Source: CAVPCZ01 sp963702445 | GTDB lineage: Bacteria > Bacteroidota > Ignavibacteria > UBA10030 > UBA6906 | NCBI GenBank assembly: GCA_963702445.1 | Contig: CAVPCZ010000009.1 | Coordinates: 744,001 to 808,000, forward strand | Length of the DNA: 64,000 nucleotides | Direction: 5' to 3' | Part shown: positions 1-8,491 of the stretch, in pieces | How positions within the stretch are numbered: position 1 is the stretch's first letter | How the letters are laid out: each line of letters starts with the position of its first letter | Program-made: the position numbers and the translations under genes | The notes under the pieces: model-generated | Databases searched by the model: none | What the model was told of the DNA's origin: nothing | The model's input: only the letters and a program-made list of their open reading frames with translations

Positions 1-2
1 TG

Positions 3-590
3 GATGACATCCAGGAACGGTTCGCCGGCGACGGTCACAAAACGATAAAAGTGCTCCTGCACTCGCTGGCCTTCGGGACGCTGAAGCCCTTCATCGCCAA
101 GAAGCCCGACGACGCCATTTCCCAGGCACAGATGGAGATGACGATGGACGTGATGGCACACAGTCTCGTCTACTGGACCCAGGGCCTGGTCTCGCGGGGG
201 CTGATGAAACGCGGGGGCAGGGTGTTCGCCCTGACGAGCTCCGGCGGTCACAGTGTGCTGCCAAGCTACGGGGCTGTTTCGGGCGCGAAATCGGCCCTGG
301 AATCCCACATACGACAGCTGGCGATGGAATTGGGATCCTTCGGCATTACCGCAAATGCCCTCCTGGCCGGTGTGACCGACACCCCGGCGCTCCGGAAGAT
401 TCCCGGCGCGACACGCATGCTTGAAGTTGCCCGTGCCAAGAACCCCGGGGGACGCCTGACCAACCCCGAAGACGTTGCGAAGATGATGGTGCTGCTCTGC
501 GATGAAGGCGCGGCGTGGGTCTCCGGAAACGTCATCGGCGTGGATGGCGGTGAGGATGTGGTGAGTTTTGTCGGGCAGAAAGGCGAATGA
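3..590 (+). CDS. SDR-family enoyl-ACP reductase-like protein (partial, 5' end outside window)
   Basis: The frame is open from the left edge, so the true start lies outside; about 195 C-terminal residues are visible. It is a Rossmann short-chain dehydrogenase: a strand ending in ALTSSGG supplies the catalytic-serine region, and YGAVSGAK has tyrosine and lysine separated by six residues, the spacing of FabI-type enoyl-ACP reductases rather than the YxxxK of ordinary SDRs. A late ITANALLAGVTDTPA segment and the C-terminal GNVIGVDGGE loop fit the fold. It precedes an acyl-CoA dehydrogenase by 59 bases, suggesting a shared role in fatty-acyl metabolism. Whether the substrate is an acyl-ACP or an acyl-CoA cannot be told. 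Confidence 0.75.
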   Translation, partial: DDIQERFAGDGHKTIKVLLHSLAFGTLKPFIAKKPDDAISQAQMEMTMDVMAHSLVYWTQGLVSRGLMKRGGRVFALTSSGGHSVLPSYGAVSGAKSALESHIRQLAMELGSFGITANALLAGVTDTPALRKIPGATRMLEVARAKNPGGRLTNPEDVAKMMVLLCDEGAAWVSGNVIGVDGGEDVVSFVGQKGE

Positions 591-649
591 CGCAGTCTCG
601 ATTTCCAGCGCCAACACTGGTCATTATCAACAAAGGATAACGGAACCGT

Positions 650-1792
650 ATGGCCGCACTGCAGTTTACCGAAGAGCAGATGATGTTGCGTGATATGGTG
701 CGCGATTTCGTCGACAGTGAAATCAAACCCATCGCCCACAAGATCGATGAAGAAGAACGCATTCCGATGGAGTTGATCCACAAGATGCGTGACCTGGGAC
801 TGATGGGCGCGTCATTTCCTCAGGAGTACGGCGGCGGGGGGTTCGGCGAAGTGGGATATTGCCTCATGCAGGAGGAGATCGCCCGCGGGTGCATGTCCAC
901 GGCCACCTTCATGGGTGCGCACCAGTCGATCGGCGCCAATGCCATCTATATCGGCGGGAGCGAGGAACTCAAGAAGAAGTATCTCGTTCCGCTGGCCGAA
1001 GGCCGCATGATCGGTGCCTTTGCGCTCACGGAAGTTCTGGCGGGTTCCGACTCCTTCAATCTGCGTACTCGTGCCCACCGTGAAGGAGATGAGTGGGTGA
1101 TCAACGGCGAGAAGATGTGGATTACCAACGGGGGCATCGCCGACGTGGTCTCCCTGTTTGCGCGCACGGAACGCGGGATCACCGGGTTCGTCGTGGAAAC
1201 GAAAACGCCGGGGTACACGGCCGGTCCGCCGGAAAAGAAGATGGGGATCCGGGGCAGCACCACGAACCCGATCGTGCTCGAGAATGTCCGTGTCCCCGAC
1301 TCCAACATGATCGGGGGAGACGGCCGGGGTTTCCTGGTGGCCATGAAGACCCTCGATGCCGGACGGCTGGGGCTGGGTGCCGCATGTACCGGCGCGGCGA
1401 AGCAACTGATGGAATATACCGCCCGCTATGCAAAAGAACGGAAACAGTTTGATGTCCCGATCGCCCAGTTCGAAGCAATCCAGTTCATGCTGTCGGACAT
1501 GGCGGTGATGATCTATGCAATGGAGTCCATGGTCTACCGCACGGCAATGGACTACGAAGCCGGAAAGCAGATTTCCCGGGAATCGGCCATGGTGAAGCTG
1601 TACTGCTCCGAAGCCCTGGATCGTGTGGCGGATATTGCGGTGCAGATCCATGGCGGTATGGGGTATTCCCGCGAGCTGCCGATCGAGCGGTATTATCGCG
1701 ATTCCCGCATCAACCGGATTTTCGAAGGCACAAATGAGATTCAGAAAGTGGTGATTTCGCGGGATGTGTTGAAAAAGAACGGCAAGATGTAG
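650..1792 (+). CDS. Acyl-CoA dehydrogenase
   Basis: FAD-dependent alpha,beta-dehydrogenation of an acyl-CoA thioester, 380 residues, the usual family length. The helical N-terminal domain (about 1-115), the beta domain with ALTEVLAGSDS (normally TEPxAGSD) and MWITNG, and the C-terminal helical domain are all present. IFEGTNEIQ near residue 365 contains the glutamate that acts as catalytic base in short- and medium-chain enzymes. RYAKERKQFDVPIAQFE is the standard C-terminal-domain signature. The ATG follows an AAAGGA Shine-Dalgarno-like stretch. Chain length or branched-chain specificity cannot be read from sequence. It is probably co-transcribed with the upstream reductase and ends at a strong hairpin terminator. 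Confidence 0.93.
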   Translation: MAALQFTEEQMMLRDMVRDFVDSEIKPIAHKIDEEERIPMELIHKMRDLGLMGASFPQEYGGGGFGEVGYCLMQEEIARGCMSTATFMGAHQSIGANAIYIGGSEELKKKYLVPLAEGRMIGAFALTEVLAGSDSFNLRTRAHREGDEWVINGEKMWITNGGIADVVSLFARTERGITGFVVETKTPGYTAGPPEKKMGIRGSTTNPIVLENVRVPDSNMIGGDGRGFLVAMKTLDAGRLGLGAACTGAAKQLMEYTARYAKERKQFDVPIAQFEAIQFMLSDMAVMIYAMESMVYRTAMDYEAGKQISRESAMVKLYCSEALDRVADIAVQIHGGMGYSRELPIERYYRDSRINRIFEGTNEIQKVVISRDVLKKNGKM

Positions 1793-1817
1793 AAGGCGTC
1801 AATCCTGTTGTCAAAAA

Positions 1818-1850
1818 GCGCGAGGGCGGCCCGGTGGGCCGCCCTCGCGC
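1818..1850. terminator. Bidirectional intrinsic terminator between convergent genes
   Basis: A perfect 15-bp GC-rich stem (GCGCGAGGGCGGCCC and its complement) with a 3-base loop lies between the acyl-CoA dehydrogenase (+) and the small membrane protein gene (-). Read on the minus strand it is followed by TTTTT, a textbook rho-independent terminator for the symporter operon. On the plus strand the following tract is only weakly T-rich (GCTTGTT). Confidence 0.85.
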
Positions 1851-1874
1851 GCTTGTTATGACCGGGTAATGCGG

Positions 1875-2072
1875 TTATTTGGCTTTCGGTTCCCGGAGGA
1901 TAAATATCCCGCCAAACACCATCATCACCAATCCCCACCAGAGCGCCGGATGGGCACCCGCCATCAGCGTCACGCGGGCCGGGGGCGAGATGTAGTCGAT
2001 TATTCCAGCAATCACGATCAGGCCGCCCATGATCGTCAGCGTCAGACCGACAAAAAACCAGATGGATTTCAT
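1875..2072 (-). CDS. Small two-TM membrane protein paired with SSS symporter
   Basis: A 65-residue protein starting MKSIWFF. The frame is open further upstream, but this ATG is preceded by an AAGGGAGG ribosome-binding site, so I place the start here. Two hydrophobic segments (about residues 4-29 and 40-59) are joined by a short SPPARVT loop, and the protein ends in a charged REPKAK tail. The start lies 12 bases downstream of the symporter stop, so the two are co-transcribed. Small membrane subunits beside sodium:solute symporters are common and may help assembly or regulation; no specific family is recognised. Confidence 0.7.
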   Translation of the reverse strand: MKSIWFFVGLTLTIMGGLIVIAGIIDYISPPARVTLMAGAHPALWWGLVMMVFGGIFILREPKAK

Positions 2073-2083
2073 GGGAGCCTCCC

Positions 2084-3745
2084 TTACCAGAAGTAGATGT
2101 TGAGTGCGACAAGAACAACGATGGAGATGATTGCCCATGTCTCCGGCCGGCGCATGATCGCAACGTGGCTCTCATCGACTTTGGGCGTCAGGCTCTTCAC
2201 CAGACCCACCAGCTCGCTCTTCTCGCGCCGTTTGGTGAACAGACTGATGCCGATGGTGGCACCGAAACAGATCACCCATGCCCACCAGGCGCGCCAGAAG
2301 TTGGCCGCCATGTCGCTGGCGGACGTGGAGAGCGTGAGAACGTTATTGTCGATCCACTGGAACTTCACGGCGAGGAACAGGATGAAGGAAGAAGCCATGC
2401 CGGCGAGCAGCCCCCAGAAGGCGCCGTTGGGAGTGATCCACCAGACAAACATGCCGAGGAGCATGGTGGCGAAGAGCGGGGCATTCACCCACGAGAAGAT
2501 GGCCTGCATGTAGTCCATGATGCTCGGAAAACTCTTCGCCCAGTAGGCGGTGACGATGCTGAGCAGAACTCCCACCAACGTCGCGGCACGCCCCATCCAG
2601 AGCAGATGTGCGTCGCCGGCCTTCCGGTTGATGACCGACTTGTAGATGTCGTATGTCCACACGGTGTTAAACGCGCTGATGTTGCCGGCCTGTCCGGCCA
2701 TGAACCCTGCCAGGAGAGCGGTCACTCCCAGCCCAACCAGGCCGGAAGGGTAGTACCGGGCGATCAGCAACGGCAGGGCGCTGTCGTAGTTGACCTGTCC
2801 GCCCTCCTGGAGTAGTGCGAAGCCGCTCTGTGGATCGCGCGAGAGGACAAGCGCAATCAAACCCGCCAGAATGACGAGAAACGGCAACGCCATCTTGAAA
2901 AATGACGCGAGGATGGGCGTCATCCGGGCCGAACGCAGATCCTTCGCGGAGAAAGCGCGCTGCACCACCAGGAAGTCCGTGGTCCAGTAACCGAAGGAAA
3001 GAACGAAGCCGAGGCCGAGCACGATACCGGCCCAGGTGATCATCATGCCGTTTTGCGTCGGGTCGGCGGATGTGGACCAGAGTGTGGCGAAGGACTCGGG
3101 GATCCGGTTGAGGATCTCCTGTACACTGCCTATCTCCACGATGCCGAGGACGGACACGAGGAAGAGACCGAACCAGATCAGGAAGAACTGGATGATCTCG
3201 GTGAAAATTGCCGACATCAGTCCGCTCATGCCGACATAGAGCGCGACCGTCACCGCGGAAATCCACATGCTCACGTTCCAGTCCCACCCGACAAACGTCC
3301 GGAGCACCAGCGCCATGGCGTAGAGGTTGATGCCGGAAACGAGCAGGGTCATCACGCCAAAGGCGATACCGTTCAGCACGCGTGTCTTCTCGTCAAAACG
3401 GAGCTTCAGGTAGCCGGGGATGGACTTGATCTTGCTGCTGTAGTAGAACGGCATCATGTAGATGCCGAGAAAGATCATGGCGGGGATGGCGCCGATCCAG
3501 TAGAAGTGAGCAACATACATGCCGTATTTGAACGTGTTGCCTGTCATCCCCAGCAGTTCCAACGCGCCGAGATTCGCGGAAAGGAACGCCAGGCCGGCGA
3601 CCCATGAACTGTTTTTTCTTCCGGCCAGGAAGAAGTCCTCTTCGTTCATGGTGAACCGCTTCAGATAGAAACCGAGACCGATGACGATGGCGAAATACGT
3701 GGCGACAACGAGCCAGTCGATGACGCCCAGGGTGAGTGCTTCCAT
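2084..3745 (-). CDS. Sodium:solute symporter (SSS family), probable sugar or uronate carrier
   Basis: A 553-residue inner-membrane protein with about 14 hydrophobic segments typical of the SSS/SGLT family. Landmarks are the N-terminal GLGFYLKRFTMNEEDFFLAG (the family's 'edfflaGR' region), YMMPFYYSSKIKSIPGYL (the 'tlpeyl' segment) and ALLAGFMAGQAGNISAFNT in the Na+-site region. The start at MEALTLG is preceded by AAGGGAGAC and is preferred to a 25-residue upstream extension. It is transcribed divergently from a GntR/FCD regulator and faces a hexuronate catabolic cluster, so uptake of a uronate or related sugar acid is a reasonable inference, not proven. Confidence 0.88.
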   Translation of the reverse strand: MEALTLGVIDWLVVATYFAIVIGLGFYLKRFTMNEEDFFLAGRKNSSWVAGLAFLSANLGALELLGMTGNTFKYGMYVAHFYWIGAIPAMIFLGIYMMPFYYSSKIKSIPGYLKLRFDEKTRVLNGIAFGVMTLLVSGINLYAMALVLRTFVGWDWNVSMWISAVTVALYVGMSGLMSAIFTEIIQFFLIWFGLFLVSVLGIVEIGSVQEILNRIPESFATLWSTSADPTQNGMMITWAGIVLGLGFVLSFGYWTTDFLVVQRAFSAKDLRSARMTPILASFFKMALPFLVILAGLIALVLSRDPQSGFALLQEGGQVNYDSALPLLIARYYPSGLVGLGVTALLAGFMAGQAGNISAFNTVWTYDIYKSVINRKAGDAHLLWMGRAATLVGVLLSIVTAYWAKSFPSIMDYMQAIFSWVNAPLFATMLLGMFVWWITPNGAFWGLLAGMASSFILFLAVKFQWIDNNVLTLSTSASDMAANFWRAWWAWVICFGATIGISLFTKRREKSELVGLVKSLTPKVDESHVAIMRRPETWAIISIVVLVALNIYFW

Positions 3746-4058
3746 GGAGGGTTGTCTCCCTTGCATCGTGGATTGGTGAAGGAACAAATGAGACCGCTTT
3801 CTCCCTTCCCGATCCGCCAATGGGGCAGAATCGGGGAAAGAGGGGTGATGTCACCGGAACAACGAAAACGGGGCTGAGATCAGCGCTCGGGCAGATTGCA
3901 GATGGAAGCGTGACCTGACTGACCAGTAAGAATAGAAAGGAATTGGCTTGAAAGCAAGGGGTCTTCCGGGTGGTTTTGGCTTGACTTTGTGCCCATTCCT
4001 GTCGTAAATTCTTTTGTATTATGTATGATCAAAGACTTCCCCTCCTTGTCTGCTGCCA
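3746..4058. promoter_or_regulatory. Divergent intergenic region (symporter / GntR regulator)
   Basis: These 313 bases hold no credible gene. They separate the minus-strand symporter from the plus-strand GntR gene. A possible sigma70-like promoter for the regulator is TTGACT (3981-3986) followed after 18 bases by TAAATT (4005-4010). The next stretch, TTGTATTATGTATGATCAA, is AT-rich and only weakly symmetrical; a GntR operator there is possible but not demonstrable by eye. Confidence 0.4.
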
Positions 4059-4799
4059 ATGGAAATTTCGTTCGAAAAAATCAAACGTCCATCCACCCTG
4101 AGCCAGGAGATCGTCGAGAGCATCGAACGGTCGATTCTTGAGAAAAGGCTCATCCCCGGACAGAAACTCCCGACCGAACAGGAGTTGTGCGAAATGTTTT
4201 CGGTCAGCCGGACCGCGGTGCGCGAGGCACTCCGGATGTTGAGCGCGAAGGGGCTCGTCTCGATCCGCAAACGGAGCGGGATCTTCGTGAGCGAATTTTC
4301 CTCAAGCGATGCACTCTCTTCCGTCGGGCTCTATCTCGAGCTGAACTTCGACAGGAACTACATCCTTCACGTGTTCGATATCCGCCGTGCCATTGAACCC
4401 GACGTGTGCCGCTGGGCGGCGGTCAGGCGGGAAACGTCCGATCTCGAAAGTCTTGAAGCCAATCTTGCGCGGATGGAACTGTGCGATCCCGAGGACCGCG
4501 TCACGGAAAGCCTGCTCGATCAGGAATTCCATTCGTTGATTGCCCTGGCCAGCCGGAATCCCGTTGTCCCTCTCGTGCTTGAGCCGGTCTTTTCGCTCAT
4601 GCCGAGGATCCGGGCGATGGTCTATGCCAACATACCCAACTGCAAGAGCTCCGCCCTCGACAACCACCGCCGGATCATGGGCGCGATCCGCGACCGGGAC
4701 GGCACCACCGCCTTCCGGGCGATGGAAGCACATCTGGGGAACGCCGCGGAGCAGGCGAACGAAGTCATCGATATTCTGAACCGTGCGACTCACCAATAG
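4059..4799 (+). CDS. GntR-family transcriptional regulator (FCD/FadR type)
   Basis: A 246-residue DNA-binding repressor or activator. The N-terminal winged helix (about 8-75) contains LPTEQELCEMFSVSRTAVRE, the GntR recognition signature, followed by the SIRKRSGIFV wing. Residues about 95-240 form an all-helical FCD ligand domain with the metal-binding pattern expected for the subfamily (D...EFH near the LLDQEFHSLI motif, later DNHRRIMGAI histidine). ExuR, UxuR and LldR belong to this group and sense uronates or hydroxyacids. Its position between the symporter and the MFS-UxaC-UxuB run makes it the likely local regulator of hexuronate genes. Confidence 0.92.
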   Translation: MEISFEKIKRPSTLSQEIVESIERSILEKRLIPGQKLPTEQELCEMFSVSRTAVREALRMLSAKGLVSIRKRSGIFVSEFSSSDALSSVGLYLELNFDRNYILHVFDIRRAIEPDVCRWAAVRRETSDLESLEANLARMELCDPEDRVTESLLDQEFHSLIALASRNPVVPLVLEPVFSLMPRIRAMVYANIPNCKSSALDNHRRIMGAIRDRDGTTAFRAMEAHLGNAAEQANEVIDILNRATHQ

Positions 4800-4812
4800 G
4801 GAAGTTGACCAC

Positions 4813-6101
4813 ATGACTCAGGAACAGCAACACGACAAAGGGATGCGCCCGGTCGGCGCCAATTTCCGCTGGACAATTTGTGCATTGCTTGTTTTTCGCC
4901 ACAACCATCAACTACATCGACAGGCAGGTTCTGGGCATTCTCGCTCCGACCCTGGAGAAGGAGATCGGTTGGAACGAACTCGAATACTCGTACATCGTGA
5001 CGGCGTTCCAGGCGGCGTATGCCATAGGATTGCTTCTCGTCGGGACGCATCATGGATCTCGTCGGTACGAAACTCGGGTACACCATCGCCATGATCACCT
5101 GGAGCCTCGCCGCCATGGCGCATGCCCTTGCGCGGTCCGCTTTCGGTTTCGGTGCGGCCCGGTTTGCCCTCGGACTCGGCGAATCCGGCAACTTCCCTGC
5201 TGCGATCAAGACCGTTGCGGAGTGGTTTCCCAGGAAAGAACGCGCTCTGGCCACCGGCATCTTCAATGCCGGTTCAAACGTCGGCGCGATCGCCGCACCA
5301 TTGCTTGTACCCTGGATCACCATCACCTACGGCTGGCAGGAGGCGTTTATCATCACGGGGGCGATCGGTTTCATCTGGCTGGCCTTCTGGATCTGGCTGT
5401 ATGAGATTCCGGCGAAACACAAACGACTGGGCAAGCCGGAGTTGGCATTCATCAACAGCGATCCCCCCGAATCGCTGGAGAAGGTCCACTGGATGAAGTT
5501 GCTGACGCACAAACAAACCTGGGCTTTTGCCCTGGCGAAGTTCCTGACCGACCCCGTGTGGTGGTTCTATCTGTACTGGGTTCCAAAGTTTCTGAACAAG
5601 GAGTATGGAATGACGCTGGACAAGATCGGGCCTCCGCTCATTGTCATCTATCTGCTGGCGGATGTCGGAAGCGTCGGCGGGGGATGGCTTTCATCAGCAT
5701 TCATCAAGCGGGGATGGAGCGTGACAAAAGGCCGCAAGATGGCAATGCTCATTTGTGCCGTCTGCGTGATCCCCATCGTCTTCGCCTCCCAGGCCGACTC
5801 CGTCTGGCTGGCGGTCGCCCTCCTTGGACTCGCCACGGCCGCGCATCAGGGCTGGTCCGCGAACCTGTTTACGACGACGTCGGATATGTTCCCGCGGCGG
5901 GCGATAGGTTCGGTGGTGGGTATCGGAGGCATGGCCGGCTCCATCGGCGGCATGCTGATTTCCACTGCCACCGGCGTCATCCTGCAGTTCACCGGCAGCT
6001 ATGTCATCCTGTTTATCATCGCAGGTTCGATGTACCTGATCGCACTGCTGGTATTCCAGCTCCTCGCACCGCGCCTTGATCCAATAACTCTTGAATCCTG
6101 A
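4813..6101 (+). CDS. MFS hexuronate transporter, ExuT-like (two frame breaks)
   Basis: Reconstructed length is about 428 residues, the usual size for ExuT/anion:cation symporters. The N-terminus reads MTQEQQHDKG..FRWTICALL; after one extra base near 4890 the frame continues FFATTINYIDRQVLGILAP, and after a second near 5043 it continues IMDLVGTKLGYTIAMITWSL. NYIDRQ and GLGESGNFPAAIKTVAEWFP are strong hallmarks of the hexuronate transporter branch of MFS. The 3' part is an unbroken frame from 5052. The gene overlaps nothing and ends 10 bases before uxaC, so it belongs to the same operon. The breaks look like single-base insertions rather than decay, because all segments are well conserved. Confidence 0.85.
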
Positions 6102-6111
6102 TCCCCAAACC

Positions 6112-7533
6112 ATGACACCACGACCGTTTCTTCATGACCAATTTCTGCTCGAAAACAAGACTGCGATCGAGCTCTACGAGAGGTATGCACGTTCCCTGCC
6201 GATCATCGACTATCATTCACATCTTCCTCCGGCCGACATCGCGGCAGACCGGCGATTCCCGACACTTACGAGCATCTGGCTGGAAGGTGACCACTACAAG
6301 TGGCGCGCCATGAGGGCGAACGGGGTGGATGAACGGTATTGCACGGGCGATGCCTCCGACTGGGAAAAGTTTGAAATGTGGGCGGCGACCGTACCCAAAA
6401 CTCTCCGCAACCCGCTCTACCACTGGACGCACATGGAACTGCAGCGTCCCTTCGGCATCAACGACATCCTTCTTTCCCCCGACACCGCGAAAGCCGTATG
6501 GGAACACTGTAACGCCCGGCTTGCACGGGAAGAGTTCTCCGCCAGGGGGATCTTGCGGCAAATGAATGTCCGGTTGCTTACCACCACCGATGATCCGACG
6601 GATACCCTGGAACATCATACACGGATCGCACAGGATCCTTCGTTCCGGGTGAAAGTCGTCCCTGCGTTCAGACCGGATAAGGCGCTCCGCATCGAACAGC
6701 CCGGGCTCTTCCGCGCCTGGGTGGAACGCCTCTCCACGGCTTCCGGCATGACCATCGTCTCGTACCTGGATTTTCTGGATGCACTCCGGAAGCGTCACCA
6801 GTTCTTCCACGACGCGGGATGCCGGCTTTCAGACCACGGACTCGAAACCGCCTATGCCGACGATTACTCCGCGTCGGATGTGGCATCGTCGTTCCGGCAT
6901 GCGCTGGACGGTGCCACCGTCTCTCCCGAGGATGCACGGAAATTCAAATCGGCCATGCTTTTCGAATTCGGTCTGATGGATCATGAATCGGGCTGGACCC
7001 AGCAGTACCATCTTGGCGCCCTGCGCAACGTCAATCCGCGCATGTTCGCACGGCTCGGGCCTGATACGGGCTTTGATACGATCGGCGACTTCGAAATCGC
7101 GCGTCCCCTCGCGCGCCTGCTTGGCCGACTTGACGAGTCCCAGGCACTGCCAAGAACGATCGTGTACAATCTGAACCCCCGGGACAACGAGCTGCTGGCG
7201 ACAATGATCGGCAACTTCCAGGACGGTTCGGTTCCCGGAAAAATCCAGTTCGGGAGTGCGTGGTGGTTCCTCGATCAGAAGGAGGGTGTCGAGCGGCAGC
7301 TGAATGCCCTCTCGACGATGGGCCTCCTCAGCCGCTTTGTGGGGATGCTCACGGACTCCCGGAGCTTCCTTTCCTTTCCCCGGCATGACTACTTCAGACG
7401 GATCCTCTGCAATCTTCTCGGCGACGAGATGGAGCGAGGCTTGATTCCCGGCGATATGGCGCTTGCCGGCGGCATGGTGTCCGATATCTGCTACAACAAC
7501 GCCAGATCCTATTTCGGATTTGCGATGGACTGA
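6112..7533 (+). CDS. uxaC: Glucuronate isomerase
   Basis: Converts D-glucuronate to D-fructuronate (and D-galacturonate to D-tagaturonate), first cytosolic step of uronate breakdown. 473 residues, as in E. coli UxaC (about 470). DYHSHLPPADIA near residue 28 carries the HxH metal motif of the amidohydrolase-like fold; GMLTDSRSFLSFPRHDYFRR near the C-terminus is the family signature. A TTG seven codons upstream keeps the frame, but MTPRPFLHDQF at 6112 matches the usual start. It follows the ExuT-like carrier and precedes the mannonate oxidoreductase, consistent with one catabolic operon. Confidence 0.97.
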   Translation: MTPRPFLHDQFLLENKTAIELYERYARSLPIIDYHSHLPPADIAADRRFPTLTSIWLEGDHYKWRAMRANGVDERYCTGDASDWEKFEMWAATVPKTLRNPLYHWTHMELQRPFGINDILLSPDTAKAVWEHCNARLAREEFSARGILRQMNVRLLTTTDDPTDTLEHHTRIAQDPSFRVKVVPAFRPDKALRIEQPGLFRAWVERLSTASGMTIVSYLDFLDALRKRHQFFHDAGCRLSDHGLETAYADDYSASDVASSFRHALDGATVSPEDARKFKSAMLFEFGLMDHESGWTQQYHLGALRNVNPRMFARLGPDTGFDTIGDFEIARPLARLLGRLDESQALPRTIVYNLNPRDNELLATMIGNFQDGSVPGKIQFGSAWWFLDQKEGVERQLNALSTMGLLSRFVGMLTDSRSFLSFPRHDYFRRILCNLLGDEMERGLIPGDMALAGGMVSDICYNNARSYFGFAMD

Positions 7534-7620
7534 TTGAACCGGCCCGGCCAACACCCATATCGCCCTTCCCTTGCAGGGCACGAAGGTATTCCAACACACC
7601 CGTAACAGGGAGATACCATT

Positions 7621-8454
7621 ATGACGACAGAAGAGATTACATCCATGTATGATCTGTCAGACCTCACGGCGGTCGTGACCGGAGGCGGAGGTGTGCTGTG
7701 CGGAGAACTGGCGATCGCCCTCGCGGCGTGCGGCGCCCGCGTGGCGGTGCTCGATCGCGATCTCGCGCTGGCGGAGAAAACCGCGAATCTCATCACCACC
7801 CGGGGCGGAAAGGCCACGGCCGTGCAATCCGACGTTCTGAATGTGGAAGCCCTCGAAAAGTCCCGGGACCACCTTTTGCGGGAGTTCGGCCACATCGACA
7901 TCCTGATCAACGGCGCCGGCGGCAACAATCCGAAGGCGACCACAAACCCGACCAGGCCGTTCTTCGACATCCCTGCGGAAGCCCTGCGGTTTGTCTTTGA
8001 TCTGAATATTCTGGGGACGATCCTGCCGTCTCAGGTTTTTGGCAAACCGATGATGGATCGGAAGAAGGGGAACATCCTGAATATCTCATCGATGAACGCC
8101 TTCCGTCCCCTCACACGCATTCCTGCCTACTCCGCCGCAAAAGCCGGAGTGAGCAACTTCACTCTGTGGCTTGCGGTGCATATGGCGCAGGAGTACTCGC
8201 CGGACATCCGGGTGAATGCCATCGCGCCCGGCTTCTTCCTGACGGAGCAAAACCGCTTTCTCCTGACCGATCAGGTGACCGGGGACCTGACGCCCCGCGG
8301 AGAATCCATCATCCGGCACACACCCATGGCGCGGTTCGGCAAACCTGAAGATCTTGTGGGGACGGTGTTATGGCTGGTGTCGCCCGCGTCGGGTTTTGTC
8401 ACGGGGGCGATTATCCCTGTGGACGGCGGGTTTTCGGCTTTCTCGGGAGTCTGA
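7621..8454 (+). CDS. uxuB: D-mannonate oxidoreductase, SDR type (fructuronate reductase)
   Basis: NAD(P)H-dependent reduction of D-fructuronate to D-mannonate. 277 residues, short-chain dehydrogenase fold: VVTGGGGVLCGELA nucleotide loop at about 17-30, INGAGGNN, ISSMNAF and the catalytic AYSAAKAG (YxxxK). It resembles the B. subtilis UxuB/YjmF kind rather than the longer E. coli UxuB. An 11-residue run after the NAG motif (NPKATTNPTRP) is typical of that branch. Starts at ATG 7621, 87 bases after uxaC. Position directly after uxaC makes the assignment strong; other sugar-acid substrates are possible. Confidence 0.88.
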   Translation: MTTEEITSMYDLSDLTAVVTGGGGVLCGELAIALAACGARVAVLDRDLALAEKTANLITTRGGKATAVQSDVLNVEALEKSRDHLLREFGHIDILINGAGGNNPKATTNPTRPFFDIPAEALRFVFDLNILGTILPSQVFGKPMMDRKKGNILNISSMNAFRPLTRIPAYSAAKAGVSNFTLWLAVHMAQEYSPDIRVNAIAPGFFLTEQNRFLLTDQVTGDLTPRGESIIRHTPMARFGKPEDLVGTVLWLVSPASGFVTGAIIPVDGGFSAFSGV

Positions 8455-8491
8455 CCGACCCGGAGATGACCTGCACTCTTAACCTTTTTGT